Positions 40,610 through 50,173 of a stretch of DNA of 64,000 nucleotides are shown one piece after another. Under the pieces are notes generated by a model. It was not told the DNA's origin. It saw nothing but the letters and a program-made list of their open reading frames with translations, and ran no database searches. The number at the start of each line of letters is the position of its first letter. Positions within the stretch are counted from its first letter, which is position 1. This DNA is from Closterium sp. NIES-65. Taxonomy: Eukaryota > Streptophyta > Zygnematophyceae > Desmidiales > Closteriaceae. Made by a program: the position numbers and the translations under genes. The stretch is from positions 62,001-126,000 of the forward strand of contig CANXME010002415.1 of assembly GCA_948144175.1 (NCBI GenBank), read 5' to 3'.

Positions 40610-43428
40610 CACGCGGGGCACTTGTTCTTGCAATTTTGCACTTGCTGGGCCCTTGTTCTTGCAATTTTGCACTCAATGGGCCCTTGTTCTTGCAATTTTG
40701 CACTCGCTGGGCCCTTGTTCTTGCAATCTTGCACACGCTGGGTCCTTGTTCTTGCAATTTTGCACATGCTGGGCCCTTGTCCTTGCAATTTTTCACTCGC
40801 TGGGCCTTTGTTCTTGCAATTTTGCATACGCTGGGCCCTTGTTCTTGCAATTTTGCACATGCTGGGCCCTTGTTCTTGCAATTTTGAACACGCTGGGCAC
40901 TTGTTCTTGCAATTTTGCACTCGTTGGGCCCTTGTTCTTGCAATTTTGCACTCGCTGGGCCCTAAATCTTGAAATTTTGCACACGCTGGGCCCTTGTTCT
41001 TGCAATTTTGCACATGCTTGGCCCTTGTTCTTGCAATTTTGCACACGGTGAGCCCTTGTTCTTGCAATTTTGCACTCGTTGGGCCCTTGTTCTTGCACTT
41101 TTGCACACGCTGGGCCCTTGTTCTCGCAATTTTGCACACGCTGGGCCCTTGTTCTTGCATTTTTGCACACGCTGCGCCTTTATTCTTGCAATTTTGCATT
41201 CGGTGGGCCCTTGTTCTTGCAGTTTTGCACTCGTTGGGCCCTTGTTCTTGCAATTTTGCACACGTTGGGCCCTTGTTCTTTCAATTTTGCACTCGCTGGG
41301 CCCTTGTTCTCGCAATTTTGCACACGCTGCGCCCTTGTTCTTGCATTTTTGCACACGCTGGGCCTTTGTTCTTGCAATTTTGCATTCGCAGGGGCCTTGT
41401 TCTTGCAATTTTGCACTCGTTGGGCCCTTGTTCTTGCAATTTTGCACACGTCGGACCCTTGTTCTTGCAATTTTGCACATGCTGGGCCCTTGTTCTTGCA
41501 ATTTTGCACGCGCAGGACCCTTGTTCTTGCAATTTTGCACACGGTGGGCACTTGTTCTTGCAATTTTGCACACGCTAGGCCCTTGTTCTTGCACTTTTGC
41601 ACATGCTGGGCCTTTGTTCTCGCAATTTTGCACACGCTGGGCCCTTGTTCCTGCATTTTTGCACACGATGTGCCTTTGTTCTTGCAATTTTGCACTCGCT
41701 GGGCCCTTGTTCTTGTAATTTTGCACACGTCGGGCCCTTGTTCTTGCAATTTTGCACACGCTGGGCCCTTGTTCTTTCAATTTTGCACTCGCTGGGCCCT
41801 TGTTCTTGCAATTTTGCACACGCTGGGCCCTTGTTCTTCCAATCTTGCACACGCTGGGCCCTTGTTCTTGCAATTTTGCATACGCAGGGCCCTTGTTCTT
41901 GCAATTTTGCACTCGGTGGGCCTTTGTTCTTGCAATTTTGCACATGCTGGGCCCTTGTTCTTGCAATTTTGTACATGCTGGGCCCTTGTTCTTGCAATTT
42001 TGCACACGCTGGGCACTTGTTCTTGCAATTTTGCACACGCTGGGCCCTTGTTCTTGCAATTTTGCACACGCTGGGCCCTTGTTCTTGCACTTTTGCACAC
42101 GCTGGGCTTTTGTTCTTGGAATTGTGCACACGGTGGGCCCTTGTTCTTGCGATTTTGCACACGCAGGGCCCTTGTTCTTGCAACTTTGCACTCGCTGGGC
42201 CCTTGTTCTTGCAATTTTGCACACGTTGGGCCCTTGTTCTTGCAATTTTGAACACGTTGGGCACTTGTTCTTGCAATTTTGCACTCGCTGGGCCCTTGTT
42301 CTTGCAATTTTGCACTCGCTGGGCCCTTGTTCTTGTAAGTGTGCACACGCTGGGCCCTTGTTCTTGCAATTTTGCACACGCTGGGCCCTTGTTCTTGCAA
42401 TTTTGTACACGCTGGGCCCTTGTTCTAGCAATTTTGCACACCCTGGGCCCTTGTTCTTGCAATTTTGCACACGCTGGGCCCTTGTTCTTGCAATTTTGCA
42501 CTCGCTGGGCCCTTGTTCTTGCAATTTTGCTCACGCTGGGCCCTTGTTCTTGCAATTTCGCACACGCTGGGCCCTTGTTCTTGCAATTTTGCACACGCTG
42601 GGCTCTTTTTCTTGCAAGTGTGCACACGGTGAGCCCTTGTTCTTGCAAATTTGCACACGCTGGGCCCTTGTTCTTGCACTTTTGCACACGCTGGGCCCTT
42701 GTTCTTGCAATTTTGCACTCGCTGGGCCCTTGTTCTTGCACTTTTGCACACGCTGGGCCCTTGTTCTCGCAATTTGGCAAACGCTGGGCCCTTGTTCTTG
42801 CATTTTTGCACATGGTGGGCCTTTGTTCTTGCAATTTTGCATTCGCTCGGCCCTTGTTCTTGCAATTTTGCACTCGCTGGGCCCTTGTTCTTGCAAATTT
42901 GCACACGCTGGGCCCTTGTTCTCGCAATTTTGCACACGCTGGGCCCTTGTTCCTGCATTTTTGCACACGATGTGCCTTTGTTCTTGCAATTTTGCACTCG
43001 CTGGGCCCTTGTTCTTGTAATTTTGCACACGTCGGGCCCTTGTTCTTGCAATTTTGCACACGCTGGGCCCTTGTTCTTTCAATTTTGCACTCGCTGGGCC
43101 CTTGTTCTTGCAATTTTGCACACGCTGGGCCCTTGTTCTTCCAATCTTGCACACGCTGGGCCCTTGTTCTTGCAATTTTGCATACGCTGGGCCCTTGTCC
43201 TTGCAATTTTGCACTCGGTGGGCCTTTGTTCTTGCAATTTTGCACATGCTGGGCCCTTGTTCTTGCAATTTTGTACATGCTGGGCCCTTGTTCTTGCAAT
43301 TTTGCACACGCTGGGCACTTGTTCTTGCAATTTTGCACACGCTGGGCCCTTGTTCTTGCAATTTTGCACACGCTGGGCCCTTGTTCTTGCACTTTTGCAC
43401 ACGCTGGGCTTTTGTTCTTGGAATTGTG
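40610..43428. repeat. 31-bp satellite array, left segment
   Basis: About 90 tandem monomers of 31 bp. Core features of the monomer are TGCAATTTTGCA (a 5-bp dyad with a TT spacer), ACACGCTGGGCCC and TTGTTCTTGCAA. Common variants are CACTCG for CACACG, GGGCAC for GGGCCC and TTGCAC for TTGCAA. A higher-order duplication of 1,302 bp (42 monomers) is visible: 41650 onward matches 42952 onward. The consensus has no stop codon in any of six frames, so the long open frames on both strands are artefacts. Confidence 0.95.
43424..43428. repeat. Left 5-bp target-site duplication of Copia element
   Basis: TTGTG before the 5' LTR is repeated at 50169-50173 after the 3' LTR. Five base pairs is the standard Copia duplication. 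Confidence 0.93.
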
Positions 43429-43560
43429 TGTCAAACATTATATATGTTATACTTGTGTAGGCTACAGTGGGTTAGCCTATAGGGGGTACACAATTCTAGG
43501 GTTTACTACTTGTACTCTTTTCACTTCTAGTTGATCCACTCCTGTTCGCTTATTCTCACA
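43429..43560 (+). repeat. 5' LTR of Copia element
   Basis: 132 bp, starting TGTCAAACATT and ending TTATTCTCACA. It matches 50037-50168 base for base by eye. The AT-rich stretch near the start (TTATATATGTTATA) may supply a TATA-like promoter. Confidence 0.95.
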
Positions 43561-43575
43561 TGGTATAGAGCGGGT
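43561..43575 (+). other. Primer-binding site (initiator tRNA-Met type)
   Basis: TGGTATAGAGC immediately follows the 5' LTR. It resembles the usual plant Copia PBS TGGTATCAGAGC but lacks one C. Confidence 0.75.
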
Positions 43576-44586
43576 CCTTCTGCGGACCGTTTTTTGGGCC
43601 CACCGAAGCGCCCCCCGAGGCGCGATCATTTTTTTTAGCGACCCCTCGGGTCGCCATTTCCCCTGCGGCCCCGCCGCCTTCACTGACGCGGCCCCGCCGC
43701 CCTCTCTGTCGCGGCCCCGCCGCCTGCTCTCACGCGGCCCCGCCCCGGCTCCTTCGCGGCCCCGCCGCCTGCTCTCGCGCGGCCCCGCCCCGGCTTCCGC
43801 GCGGCCCCGCCCCGGCTTCTACGCGGCCCCGCCCCGGCTTTCACGCGGCCCCGCCGACGGCTCTGTCGCGGCCCCGCCCAGGCCCTTACGCGGCCCCGCC
43901 GCCTGCCCCCGTCGCGGCCCGGTCACCTCCTGACGGCCTCGCCGTCCCTTCGTGACGGCCCCGCCGTCCCTTCTTGACGGCTCCTGCCGTCCCCTTCTAC
44001 CGGCCCCGCAACTGCACCTGCTGGCCCCGCCGCTGCACCTACCGGCCCCCCACCACCCACCCCCCCCTTTTCCCGTCGCCCGTCGCGGCTCCTTCGGGGG
44101 CCGCAAGCGGCCCCCTCAGGTCGCCTCGACAGGCGACGGGAGAGGCCAGCAGAGGGGTGGCAGGTGTGTGGCCTCCCCTGCTTCTCCTCCTCCTTCCTCT
44201 CCCACTGCAGCAGCCGAGCCGCTCACCTGCAGCAGCCGAGCCGCCCCACAGCCGAGCCGTCCTGCCGCCGAGCCGCCGGGTCGCTGAGCTGCTGAGCTGC
44301 AGTTGCTGCCGAGCCGCCCTGCCGCCGAGTCGCCGAGTCACCGAGCTGCTGAGCTGCAGTTGCTGCTGAGCCGCCTTGCCGCCGAGCCGCCCGAGTCGCC
44401 CGAGCCGCCGAGCCGCCGAGCTGCCGAGCCGCTGAGTCGCCGAGCCTACTCTTCCCACCACTGGTGAGCTCTTGCCCTGCTAGCACGCTGCGCGTCGCCT
44501 GCTTGCCTGCCTGCCTGCCTTTTGGCTTGCCTGGCTGCCTGCCTCCCTGCTGCTAGTCCTGCTCCTGCTTCTACTTGCGGAGCCAA
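43576..44586 (+). other. GC-rich leader of the Copia element
   Basis: About 1 kb of very GC-rich sequence. At 43670-43930 it consists of repeated CGCGGCCCCGCC words, and at 44210-44450 of GCCGAGCCGCC words. No gag-like coding sequence is recognisable. It is either an unusually long untranslated leader or a remnant of a lost gag region. Confidence 0.6.
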
Positions 44587-47500
44587 ATGCAGCCCCAGCG
44601 ACGCCGGCGTGAGTCCCTCACGCCCCAGCAGCTGCGTGAGTGGTACACTGGTTGGGGCTGTAGGGGTGGCGACGCTACTCCTACTACCACTCCTGCTGCT
44701 TCTACTCGTGGTGACGGCCAGATGCAGCTCCCGCGACCCTCTCGCGTGTCTCTCACGCCTCGCCAGCTTCGTGAGTGGTACGCTCAGAGTGGAGGGTCTC
44801 TCAGTGCTGTTCGCTGCTCTTACGTGATTCGCACTGGTACTCGGACTGGTCAGCCTTGTGGGACACGTAGTCATACACCGTCCCGCTGCTTCGCCCGTCT
44901 GAGCGACGCCTGGCGTACCGTGTTTGGCGACGAGGCTGAGCTTCCCGACTGGGTGGAGTTGCTTAGGCAGAGGGTAGATATATATGCTCTTGACTATGAT
45001 GCTATTCTCACTGCCATGTATGCATTGCCTACTAGTGCTGACCGTGCCGGTCACCTGTGCAACCCGCCTGACCCAGGTATAGGACCTGCTGCTCTAGCTA
45101 CTGGTGAGGCTGCTGCTCTGGGTGCTAGTGAGTCTCCTGCTCCAGGTACAGGTGTGGCTGCTGCTCTAGGTGCTAGTGAGTCTGCTTCCTCAGGTGCGGG
45201 TGAGGCTGCGCTCTCAGGTACCGCGTTGGCTTCGGCCTCCCTCACCTTTACACTTGACTCTGGGGCTTCTCGCTCCTTCTTTCGGGACCGCACCACACTC
45301 ACGCCGCTTGGTCGGCCGGTTGCAGTCTCCCTGGCTGACCCCTCTGGGGGTCCTGTCCTCGCTCACTTCTCCACTGTCCTCCCGTGTCCGGCTGCCCCCT
45401 CGGGCACCCTGTCTGGCCTGTACCTCCCCTCGTTCTCGACGAACTTGGTGAGTGGTGCAGACCTACAGGATGCGGGGGTTCACCAGTTCACTCCTGCGAG
45501 TCAGCGGGTGACCCACTGCACGGACGCACGCACAGGCCGGCACCTGGCCACGTTCTCGCGTCGGCCGGGGTCGAGCCTCTACACCCTGACCACTGAGTCT
45601 CCTCCTGTCCCCGCGTCCGGTCAGGTAGCAGCGTCGGGTCAGGTGTTTGCTGCTGCGTCCAGGTCTGGTCCTGAGTCTGCCCCCTGTACTTGTCGCCTCC
45701 TGTCTCACGAGACTCTCCTGTGGCACCACCGTCTTGGCCACCCCTCCTTGCCCCGTCTTCGGAGCATGGCTTCCCGTGTCCTTGTCTCTGGTCTTCCCCA
45801 GTCTCTCCCTCCTCTCCCCTCCGGGCCAGGACCTTCCTGTGTCCCCTGTGTCGAGGGTCGCCTCCGGGCTACTCCTCACTCCTCCCACTTCCCCCCGACA
45901 GAGGCTCCCCTGCAGACGCTTCACATGGATGTGTGGGGCCCAGCCCCCGTCCGTGGGCAGGATTACGAGCGCTACTTCCTGTTGGTGGTTGACGACTACT
46001 CGCGTTACACCACAGTCCTCCCCTTGCGCAGCAAGGGTGAGGTCACTGAGGTGCTGATCGACTGGATCCGCGAGGCTCGTCTCCAGCTCAGGAAGAGCTT
46101 CGGCTCGGACTTTCCTGTTCTGCGTCTGCACTCGGACAGAGGCGGAGAGTTCTCCTCTGGCCTTCTGCGTGCCTACTGTCGTGCGCGAGGCATCCGCCAG
46201 TCCTTCACGCTTCCGGACTCACCACAGCAAAATGGGATTGCTGAGCGCCGCATTGGCATGGTCATGGATGTCGCTCGTACGTCCATGATGCATGCGGCTG
46301 CCCCCCATTTTCTGTGGCCGTTTGCGGTGAGGTACGCGGCGCATCAGCTCAACCTTCACCCCCGGGTCTCTCGGCCTGCGATGTCCCCAGCCTTGCTGTG
46401 GACAGGGAAGGTTGGCGATGCGTCTGTGTTCCGTGTCTGGGGATCTCGGGCGTTTGTCCGCGACTTGTCTGCGGACAAACTGTCCCCTCGTGCTGCTCCC
46501 TGTGTCTTCCTTGGCTTCCCCACTGACGCCCCAGGGTGGCAGTTTTACCACCCCTCCTCTCGTCGTGTTCTGTCCTCCCAGGACGTCACGTTCGATGAGT
46601 CTGTCCCCTTCTACCGTCTCTTCCCCTACCGCACTCCTTCCCTCCCCCCTCCCCCGGACTTCCTTGTACCGGTTCCCCCCCCGGTAGACCCCCTCCCCCC
46701 TCAGGTTCCTGCCCCCTCAGGTGTGTCCCAGGTAGACGCCGTTGACCCGGTCGAGGTTACAGGTGACTCTGGTGCTGCTGCGGGTGCTGAGCCTGGGGGT
46801 GCTGACTCTGGGGGTGCTGTGCGCGGGGGTGCTGAGCCTGGGGGTGCTACTGCTGGGGGTACTGGGCCTGCGGGTGCTACTGCGGAGGGTGCGGAGCCTG
46901 GGGGTGCTGAGCCTGGGGGTGCTGCGTCGGGAGCTGCTGAGCCTGGGGTTTCTCCTGCTGCTGCGTCTCGCCGGGAGCCCCTCTCTCCACAGGAGCTGCG
47001 CGAGTGGTTCGCTCGCCGCTGGAGGCGTGCTGCTGAGTCTGGAGGTGCTGCTGGAGCTGGAGCTGGAGCTTCTTCGACCGTCGAGGGTGCGGGTGCTGCC
47101 GGTCCCGGAGCTACTGGACCTGCGGGTCCTCCTAGAGCTGGAGCTGCTGAGGGCGTTGGTGCTGAGCCTACTGCTGTTGGTCCTGCCGCTGGAGGTGTGG
47201 GTGGCGCTGGTGCTGTAGCGGAGGGTGCTGGTGCTGTCCCTGCTGCGTCTAGAGCTGCTGAGCCTGGGGTTTCTCCTGCTGCTGCGTCTCGCCGGGAGCC
47301 CCTCTCTCCACAGGAGCTGCGCGAGTGGTACGCTCGCCGCTGGAGGCGTGCTGCTGAGTCTGGAGGTGCTGCTGGAGTTGGAGCTGGAGCTTCTTCGACC
47401 GTCGAGGGTGCGGGTGCTGCCGGTCCCGGAGCTGCTAGACCTGCGGGTCCTCCTGGAGCTGGAGGTGCTGAGGGCGTTGGTGCTGAGCCTACTGCTGTTG

Positions 47501-49830
47501 GTCCTGCCGCTGGAGGTGTGGGTGGCGCTGGTGCTGTCGCTGAGGGTGCTGGTGCTGTCCCTGCTGAGTCTGGAGCTGCCGCGCGGCCTCGGCCGTACTT
47601 CGTTCCGCTCCTACAGCAGGTTCTTGGTCTTTCTCCTTCGGTAGAGTGTCCACAGCCTGTCCAGTCGCAGTCACTGTTGGAGCCTTCCTCTCCTCTGCCT
47701 GCTCCCTCTCCTTACACTGGTCCTACTGGAGGTCTTGCTGAGCGTCGTGAGCCTGCGTCTCGTCCCGCGTCGCCTGTTCGTGCTGCTCGCGCTAGTGGTC
47801 GCAGTTCGCGTCAGCGTCCTCCTCCTGTCCCTGGCACGCACCGGATGTCTTTACGTCCGTCCACTGCTCCTCTGCGTGCCCCTTTGCCTTCTCCTCCTGA
47901 GTCCTCTCTTCCTGCGCTTGCCGACCCTGAGTCGGACTCTCTTCGCGCTGCCAGTCCTACTGTAACGCGTCTGCTTGCTACTGTCGTCACTGACCCCTCT
48001 TTTGAGTCCACTGCTGCGTCTGCTCTAGTCGCTGAGCTCGTTGACTTTGCTGCTCGCTGTCGTCTCGACTACGCTGCTGGTCTTGTTGCTGAGTCTGTGT
48101 CTGTCTGTCCTCCGTCCGTCGGGGGTGAGTGTGCTCTTGGCACGGACGTCCTAGAGGACAGACAGGAGGAGTTACAGTGTCTAGCGGCTGCTTCACCTCA
48201 TCTCGCGTCTGTACTGCTTGCCCCTGAGGGAGACCCGGATGCACTAGACATCCCGACTCCGCGTTCTTACGCGGAGGCCGTAGAGGGTCCCTACTCCTCT
48301 CAGTGGCAGGCAGCTATGGATGCAGAGATGGCTTCCTGGAAGTCCACAGGCACCTACGTTGACGCAGTTCCCCCTCCTGGGGCGAACATCGTCAGTGGCA
48401 TGTGGATCTTCCGGGTGAAGCGGCCGCCGGGCTCTCCACCTGTCTTCAAGGCGCGGTACGTTGCTCGTGGCTTCAGTCAGCGGCAGGGAGTTGACTACTT
48501 TCAGACCTTCTCTCCCACCCCGAAGATGACCACTCTTCGGGTGCTGCTGCACATAGCCGCTCAGCGCGACTACGAGCTTCACTCTCTCGACTTCAGCACT
48601 GCGTTCCTGCAGGGTAGCCTGCACGAGGAGATCTGGCTGCGCCGTCCACCTGGCTTCACTGGGACTTTCCCTCCTGGCACCCAGTGGAGCCTCCGACGGC
48701 CAGTCTACGGTCTCCGCCAGGCACCGCGTGAGTGGCACGACACACTGAGGACTACGCTTGCGGCTCTTGGGTTTGCTCCTTCTACTGCTGACCCGTCGCT
48801 GTTTCTGCGCACCGACACTTCACTGCCGCCGTTCTACATCCTCGTGTACGTCGACGACTTGGTCTTTGCCACAGCGGACACTGCTGGACTCGCCTACGTG
48901 AAGTCCGAACTGCTGAAGAGACACACGTGCACAGACCTGGGTGAACTGCGCAGCTACCTTGGCTTGCAGATCACTCGGGACAGAGCACGCCGCACCATTA
49001 CCTTGACTCAGTCACACATGGTGCAGCAGGTCCTTCAGCGCTTCGGCTTCACGTACTCCTCGCCTCAGGCCACTCCTCTGCCTACTCGCCACTCACTCTC
49101 AGCTCTGCCTTCGGATGAGTCCGTAGAGTCGAGTGGTCCGTATGCAGAGCTTGTTGGCTGCCTCATGTACCTGATGACCTGCACACGACCTGACCTTGCA
49201 TATCCTCTGAGCATTCTTGCACGCTATGTTGCTCCTGGGAGACACAGACCAGAGCACATGGCTGCAGCGAAGAGGGTATTGCGCTACCTGTGCAGTACGT
49301 CGGGCATGGGGCTTGTGCTTGGAGGGCGGAGTCCAGTGGTCCTTACCGGCCATGCGGACGCTTCTTGGGCTGACGACCAGGCTACGCAGCGGTCGTCACA
49401 GGGTTACACCTTCAGCCTTGGTTCCGGCTCTGTCTCGTGGCGGTCTACTCGCTCGTCTTCGGTTCTCGGCTCCAGTTGTGAGGCTGAGATCTACGCCGGG
49501 GCCATGGCTGCACAGGAGCTTCGCTGGCTCACCTACCTGCTGACTGACCTTGGAGAGCCGCCTCGTTCTCCTCCAGTGCTGTACGTAGACAACAAGGCCA
49601 TGCTGGCCTTGTGTCGAGAGCAGCGCTTGGAGCACAGAACGAAGCACATTGCTCTCCGCTACTTCCTTGCTCGTGAGCTGCAGCAGCGTGGTCAATTGCG
49701 ACTTGCGTATGTGGCCTCTGAGGCCAACACTGCTGATGTGTTCACCAAGGCACTTGCGCCTTGTGATCATCAGCGCTTTTGCACCCAGCTGGGTCTTGTG
49801 TTTGTCTTGCCTCACTTGCTCTCCTCTTGA
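44587..49830 (+). CDS. Copia Pol polyprotein (protease, integrase, reverse transcriptase, RNase H)
   Basis: 1,747 aa from ATG 44587, uninterrupted. Order: N-terminal region with a Cys/His cluster (CSYVIRTG...CG...H...C); aspartic protease (LDSGAS, Asp about 224); GAG-pre-integrase and integrase (HHRLGH, CVPC; D448, D517, and Glu about 549 in NGIAERR); reverse transcriptase (YVDD about 1421-1424); RNase H (ADASWADD, CEAEIYAG, DNKAML). Protease-integrase-RT-RNase H order defines Copia. A 250-residue Gly/Ala-rich linker between integrase and RT contains a 107-residue tandem duplication. The motif L(S/T)PxxLREW(Y/F) occurs twice at the N-terminus and twice in the linker. No standard gag domain is recognisable. 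Every catalytic motif is present, so the element looks competent for reverse transcription and integration, but its gag source is unclear. Confidence 0.95.
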   Translation: MQPQRRRRESLTPQQLREWYTGWGCRGGDATPTTTPAASTRGDGQMQLPRPSRVSLTPRQLREWYAQSGGSLSAVRCSYVIRTGTRTGQPCGTRSHTPSRCFARLSDAWRTVFGDEAELPDWVELLRQRVDIYALDYDAILTAMYALPTSADRAGHLCNPPDPGIGPAALATGEAAALGASESPAPGTGVAAALGASESASSGAGEAALSGTALASASLTFTLDSGASRSFFRDRTTLTPLGRPVAVSLADPSGGPVLAHFSTVLPCPAAPSGTLSGLYLPSFSTNLVSGADLQDAGVHQFTPASQRVTHCTDARTGRHLATFSRRPGSSLYTLTTESPPVPASGQVAASGQVFAAASRSGPESAPCTCRLLSHETLLWHHRLGHPSLPRLRSMASRVLVSGLPQSLPPLPSGPGPSCVPCVEGRLRATPHSSHFPPTEAPLQTLHMDVWGPAPVRGQDYERYFLLVVDDYSRYTTVLPLRSKGEVTEVLIDWIREARLQLRKSFGSDFPVLRLHSDRGGEFSSGLLRAYCRARGIRQSFTLPDSPQQNGIAERRIGMVMDVARTSMMHAAAPHFLWPFAVRYAAHQLNLHPRVSRPAMSPALLWTGKVGDASVFRVWGSRAFVRDLSADKLSPRAAPCVFLGFPTDAPGWQFYHPSSRRVLSSQDVTFDESVPFYRLFPYRTPSLPPPPDFLVPVPPPVDPLPPQVPAPSGVSQVDAVDPVEVTGDSGAAAGAEPGGADSGGAVRGGAEPGGATAGGTGPAGATAEGAEPGGAEPGGAASGAAEPGVSPAAASRREPLSPQELREWFARRWRRAAESGGAAGAGAGASSTVEGAGAAGPGATGPAGPPRAGAAEGVGAEPTAVGPAAGGVGGAGAVAEGAGAVPAASRAAEPGVSPAAASRREPLSPQELREWYARRWRRAAESGGAAGVGAGASSTVEGAGAAGPGAARPAGPPGAGGAEGVGAEPTAVGPAAGGVGGAGAVAEGAGAVPAESGAAARPRPYFVPLLQQVLGLSPSVECPQPVQSQSLLEPSSPLPAPSPYTGPTGGLAERREPASRPASPVRAARASGRSSRQRPPPVPGTHRMSLRPSTAPLRAPLPSPPESSLPALADPESDSLRAASPTVTRLLATVVTDPSFESTAASALVAELVDFAARCRLDYAAGLVAESVSVCPPSVGGECALGTDVLEDRQEELQCLAAASPHLASVLLAPEGDPDALDIPTPRSYAEAVEGPYSSQWQAAMDAEMASWKSTGTYVDAVPPPGANIVSGMWIFRVKRPPGSPPVFKARYVARGFSQRQGVDYFQTFSPTPKMTTLRVLLHIAAQRDYELHSLDFSTAFLQGSLHEEIWLRRPPGFTGTFPPGTQWSLRRPVYGLRQAPREWHDTLRTTLAALGFAPSTADPSLFLRTDTSLPPFYILVYVDDLVFATADTAGLAYVKSELLKRHTCTDLGELRSYLGLQITRDRARRTITLTQSHMVQQVLQRFGFTYSSPQATPLPTRHSLSALPSDESVESSGPYAELVGCLMYLMTCTRPDLAYPLSILARYVAPGRHRPEHMAAAKRVLRYLCSTSGMGLVLGGRSPVVLTGHADASWADDQATQRSSQGYTFSLGSGSVSWRSTRSSSVLGSSCEAEIYAGAMAAQELRWLTYLLTDLGEPPRSPPVLYVDNKAMLALCREQRLEHRTKHIALRYFLARELQQRGQLRLAYVASEANTADVFTKALAPCDHQRFCTQLGLVFVLPHLLSS
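46931..47572 (+). repeat. 321-bp tandem duplication in the Copia linker
   Basis: Two adjacent copies of 321 bp (107 codons), starting at 46931 and 47252, each opening GAGCTGCTGAGCCTGGGGTT. They encode the LSPQELREW(F/Y) motif followed by Gly/Ala-rich sequence. The frame is kept. Confidence 0.88.
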
Positions 49831-50036
49831 CTTTACTTGTACTGTGACATATATATATACCTGCTCTTGCTTGTCTAGTTTTATATATATGTCTGTACTC
49901 CTGCATGTGAACTGGCCTCTGGCCCTGCTCTTGTGCTCGGACTGTGTGGTGACTTTGTGATCCACCCTGAGCTTGCTTTGCTTTGCTTGACTGGTCTTGT
50001 GACCCCTTGTTCTCCCCCACTTTGCCTATGGGGGTG
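49831..50036 (+). other. Copia 3' untranslated region and polypurine tract
   Basis: An AT-rich run (TATATATATA) follows the stop. The sequence ATGGGGGTG directly before the 3' LTR is the likely polypurine tract for plus-strand priming. Confidence 0.65.
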
Positions 50037-50168
50037 TGTCAAACATTATATATGTTATACTTGTGTAGGCTACAGTGGGTTAGCCTATAGGGGGTACACA
50101 ATTCTAGGGTTTACTACTTGTACTCTTTTCACTTCTAGTTGATCCACTCCTGTTCGCTTATTCTCACA
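50037..50168 (+). repeat. 3' LTR of Copia element
   Basis: 132 bp, identical by eye to 43429-43560. Confidence 0.95.
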
Positions 50169-50173
50169 TTGTG
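50169..50173. repeat. Right 5-bp target-site duplication of Copia element
   Basis: TTGTG, matching 43424-43428. It also begins the resumed satellite monomer TTGTGCACACGG. Confidence 0.93.

Larger units (their letters stand above)
43429..50168 (+). mobile_element. Ty1/Copia LTR retrotransposon, 6,740 bp, recent insertion
   Basis: A complete element: 132-bp LTRs that appear identical by eye, TG...CA ends, 5-bp TTGTG target duplication, primer-binding site after the 5' LTR, one long Pol-type reading frame and a G-rich purine tract before the 3' LTR. Identical LTRs imply very recent insertion. It landed inside the 31-bp satellite: the 1,302-bp array duplication continues in register across it (offset 8,047 = 1,302 + 6,740 + 5), so the satellite duplication came first. 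Confidence 0.96.

Noticed and set aside
40263..40620. Possible first exon of a gene running into the satellite
   Set aside because: An ATG and open frame exist, but there are no conserved residues or splice support, and the frame continues only as satellite.
43952..44369. Pro/Ala/Ser-rich ORFs in the Copia leader as a possible gag
   Set aside because: They come from GC-rich word repeats, open in several frames, with no gag or zinc-knuckle motif.
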